Of a DNA stretch of 5,789 nt, positions 5,579 to 5,789 are shown piece by piece. Under the pieces are notes generated by a model. The model made no database searches. It saw only the letters and a list, made by a program, of their open reading frames with translations, and had not been told where the DNA came from. A program made the position numbers and the translations under genes. The stretch lies in NCBI GenBank assembly GCA_025980355.1, contig JAICXR010000242.1, positions 1-5,789 of the forward strand, given 5' to 3'. How positions within the stretch are numbered: position 1 is the stretch's first letter; each line of letters begins with the position of its first letter. The stretch comes from Chloroflexota bacterium. GTDB lineage: Bacteria > Chloroflexota > UBA4733.

Positions 5579-5789
5579 TTAGGTGCCCGCGCGGCGGCGG
5601 AGGAAGTCCAGCACGATGCTGCGCCACCACTCAGCGTGCGAGTGGACATGGCCGTGGCCCGCGTTGGGCAGGATGCACAGCTCGCTCCCCGGGATCAGCC
5701 CGTAGAGTGCCACCGGCACCGCCACGGGGAAGAACCAGTCGCGATCGCCGTGGATGATGAGGGTCGGCGCCCGGATGCCGCGCAGCTCC
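5579..5789 (-). CDS. Alpha/beta hydrolase, C-terminal end; 5' end outside window
   Basis: From the right edge (first full codon at 5788) the minus strand is open to a TAA at 5579-5581, giving 69 residues. The fragment begins ELRGIRAPTLIIHGDRDWFFP, the strand and loop that carry the catalytic acid in alpha/beta hydrolases (probably Asp17 of the fragment in GDRDW). It continues with LIPGSELCILPNAGHG, where fragment His45 is the expected catalytic His. It ends with a helix AEWWRSIVLDFLRRR, the usual C-terminal helix. The nucleophile Ser and the cap domain lie outside the window. The sequence GHGHVHSH, with four His in seven residues around the catalytic His, is slightly unusual. Members include esterases, lipases, C-C hydrolases and haloperoxidase-like enzymes, so no specific function is given. 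It is co-directional with the operon but separated from it by 160 bp, and may be a separate unit. Confidence 0.88.
   Translation of the reverse strand, partial: ELRGIRAPTLIIHGDRDWFFPVAVPVALYGLIPGSELCILPNAGHGHVHSHAEWWRSIVLDFLRRRAGT

Overview
The window looks like a piece of the chromosome of a high-GC bacterium. Coding is dense, codons are strongly GC-biased in the third position, and genes are packed with almost no space between them. A Uma2-type nuclease, a soluble GAF-PAS histidine kinase with an SHELQTP phosphorylation box, and an enolase-superfamily/Gfo-Idh sugar-acid gene pair would fit Chloroflexota, perhaps a Thermomicrobia/Sphaerobacter relative. That placement rests on memory of family styles rather than a marker gene, so treat it as tentative.

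Layout from left to right: (1) 2-277, plus strand, the C-terminal half of a Uma2-family (PD-(D/E)XK-like) protein cut by the window edge. (2) A 37-bp gap, after which everything lies on the minus strand. (3) Reading in the direction of transcription from 5418 down to 315, five genes sit head to tail: a Gfo/Idh/MocA NAD(P)-dependent oxidoreductase, a mandelate racemase-subgroup enolase-superfamily enzyme, a HAD hydrolase, a soluble GAF-PAS histidine kinase and an OmpR/PhoB-type response regulator. The junctions are 1 nt, about 19 nt (or a 14-nt overlap, depending on the HAD start), a 1-4 nt overlap, and 3 nt, so this is almost certainly one transcription unit. (4) 5419-5578, a 160-bp intergenic region, the only sizeable non-coding stretch. 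It holds two candidate extended -10 promoters, a perfect 7-bp inverted repeat that may be an operator, and an inverted repeat that could fold over the first gene's ribosome-binding site. (5) 5579-5789, minus strand, the C-terminal end of an alpha/beta hydrolase cut by the right edge.

Working model (inference): the oxidoreductase oxidises a sugar, polyol or sugar-derived substrate. The enolase-superfamily enzyme dehydrates or epimerises a sugar acid. The HAD enzyme may dephosphorylate a related metabolite. The co-transcribed two-component system, whose kinase has no membrane segment, would sense a cytoplasmic signal and could control this or a distant regulon. No transporter, aldolase or sugar kinase is in the window, so the substrate cannot be named. 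I found no RNA gene, CRISPR array, insertion sequence or clear intrinsic terminator. Apart from the operon architecture and the leader region, the content is conventional.
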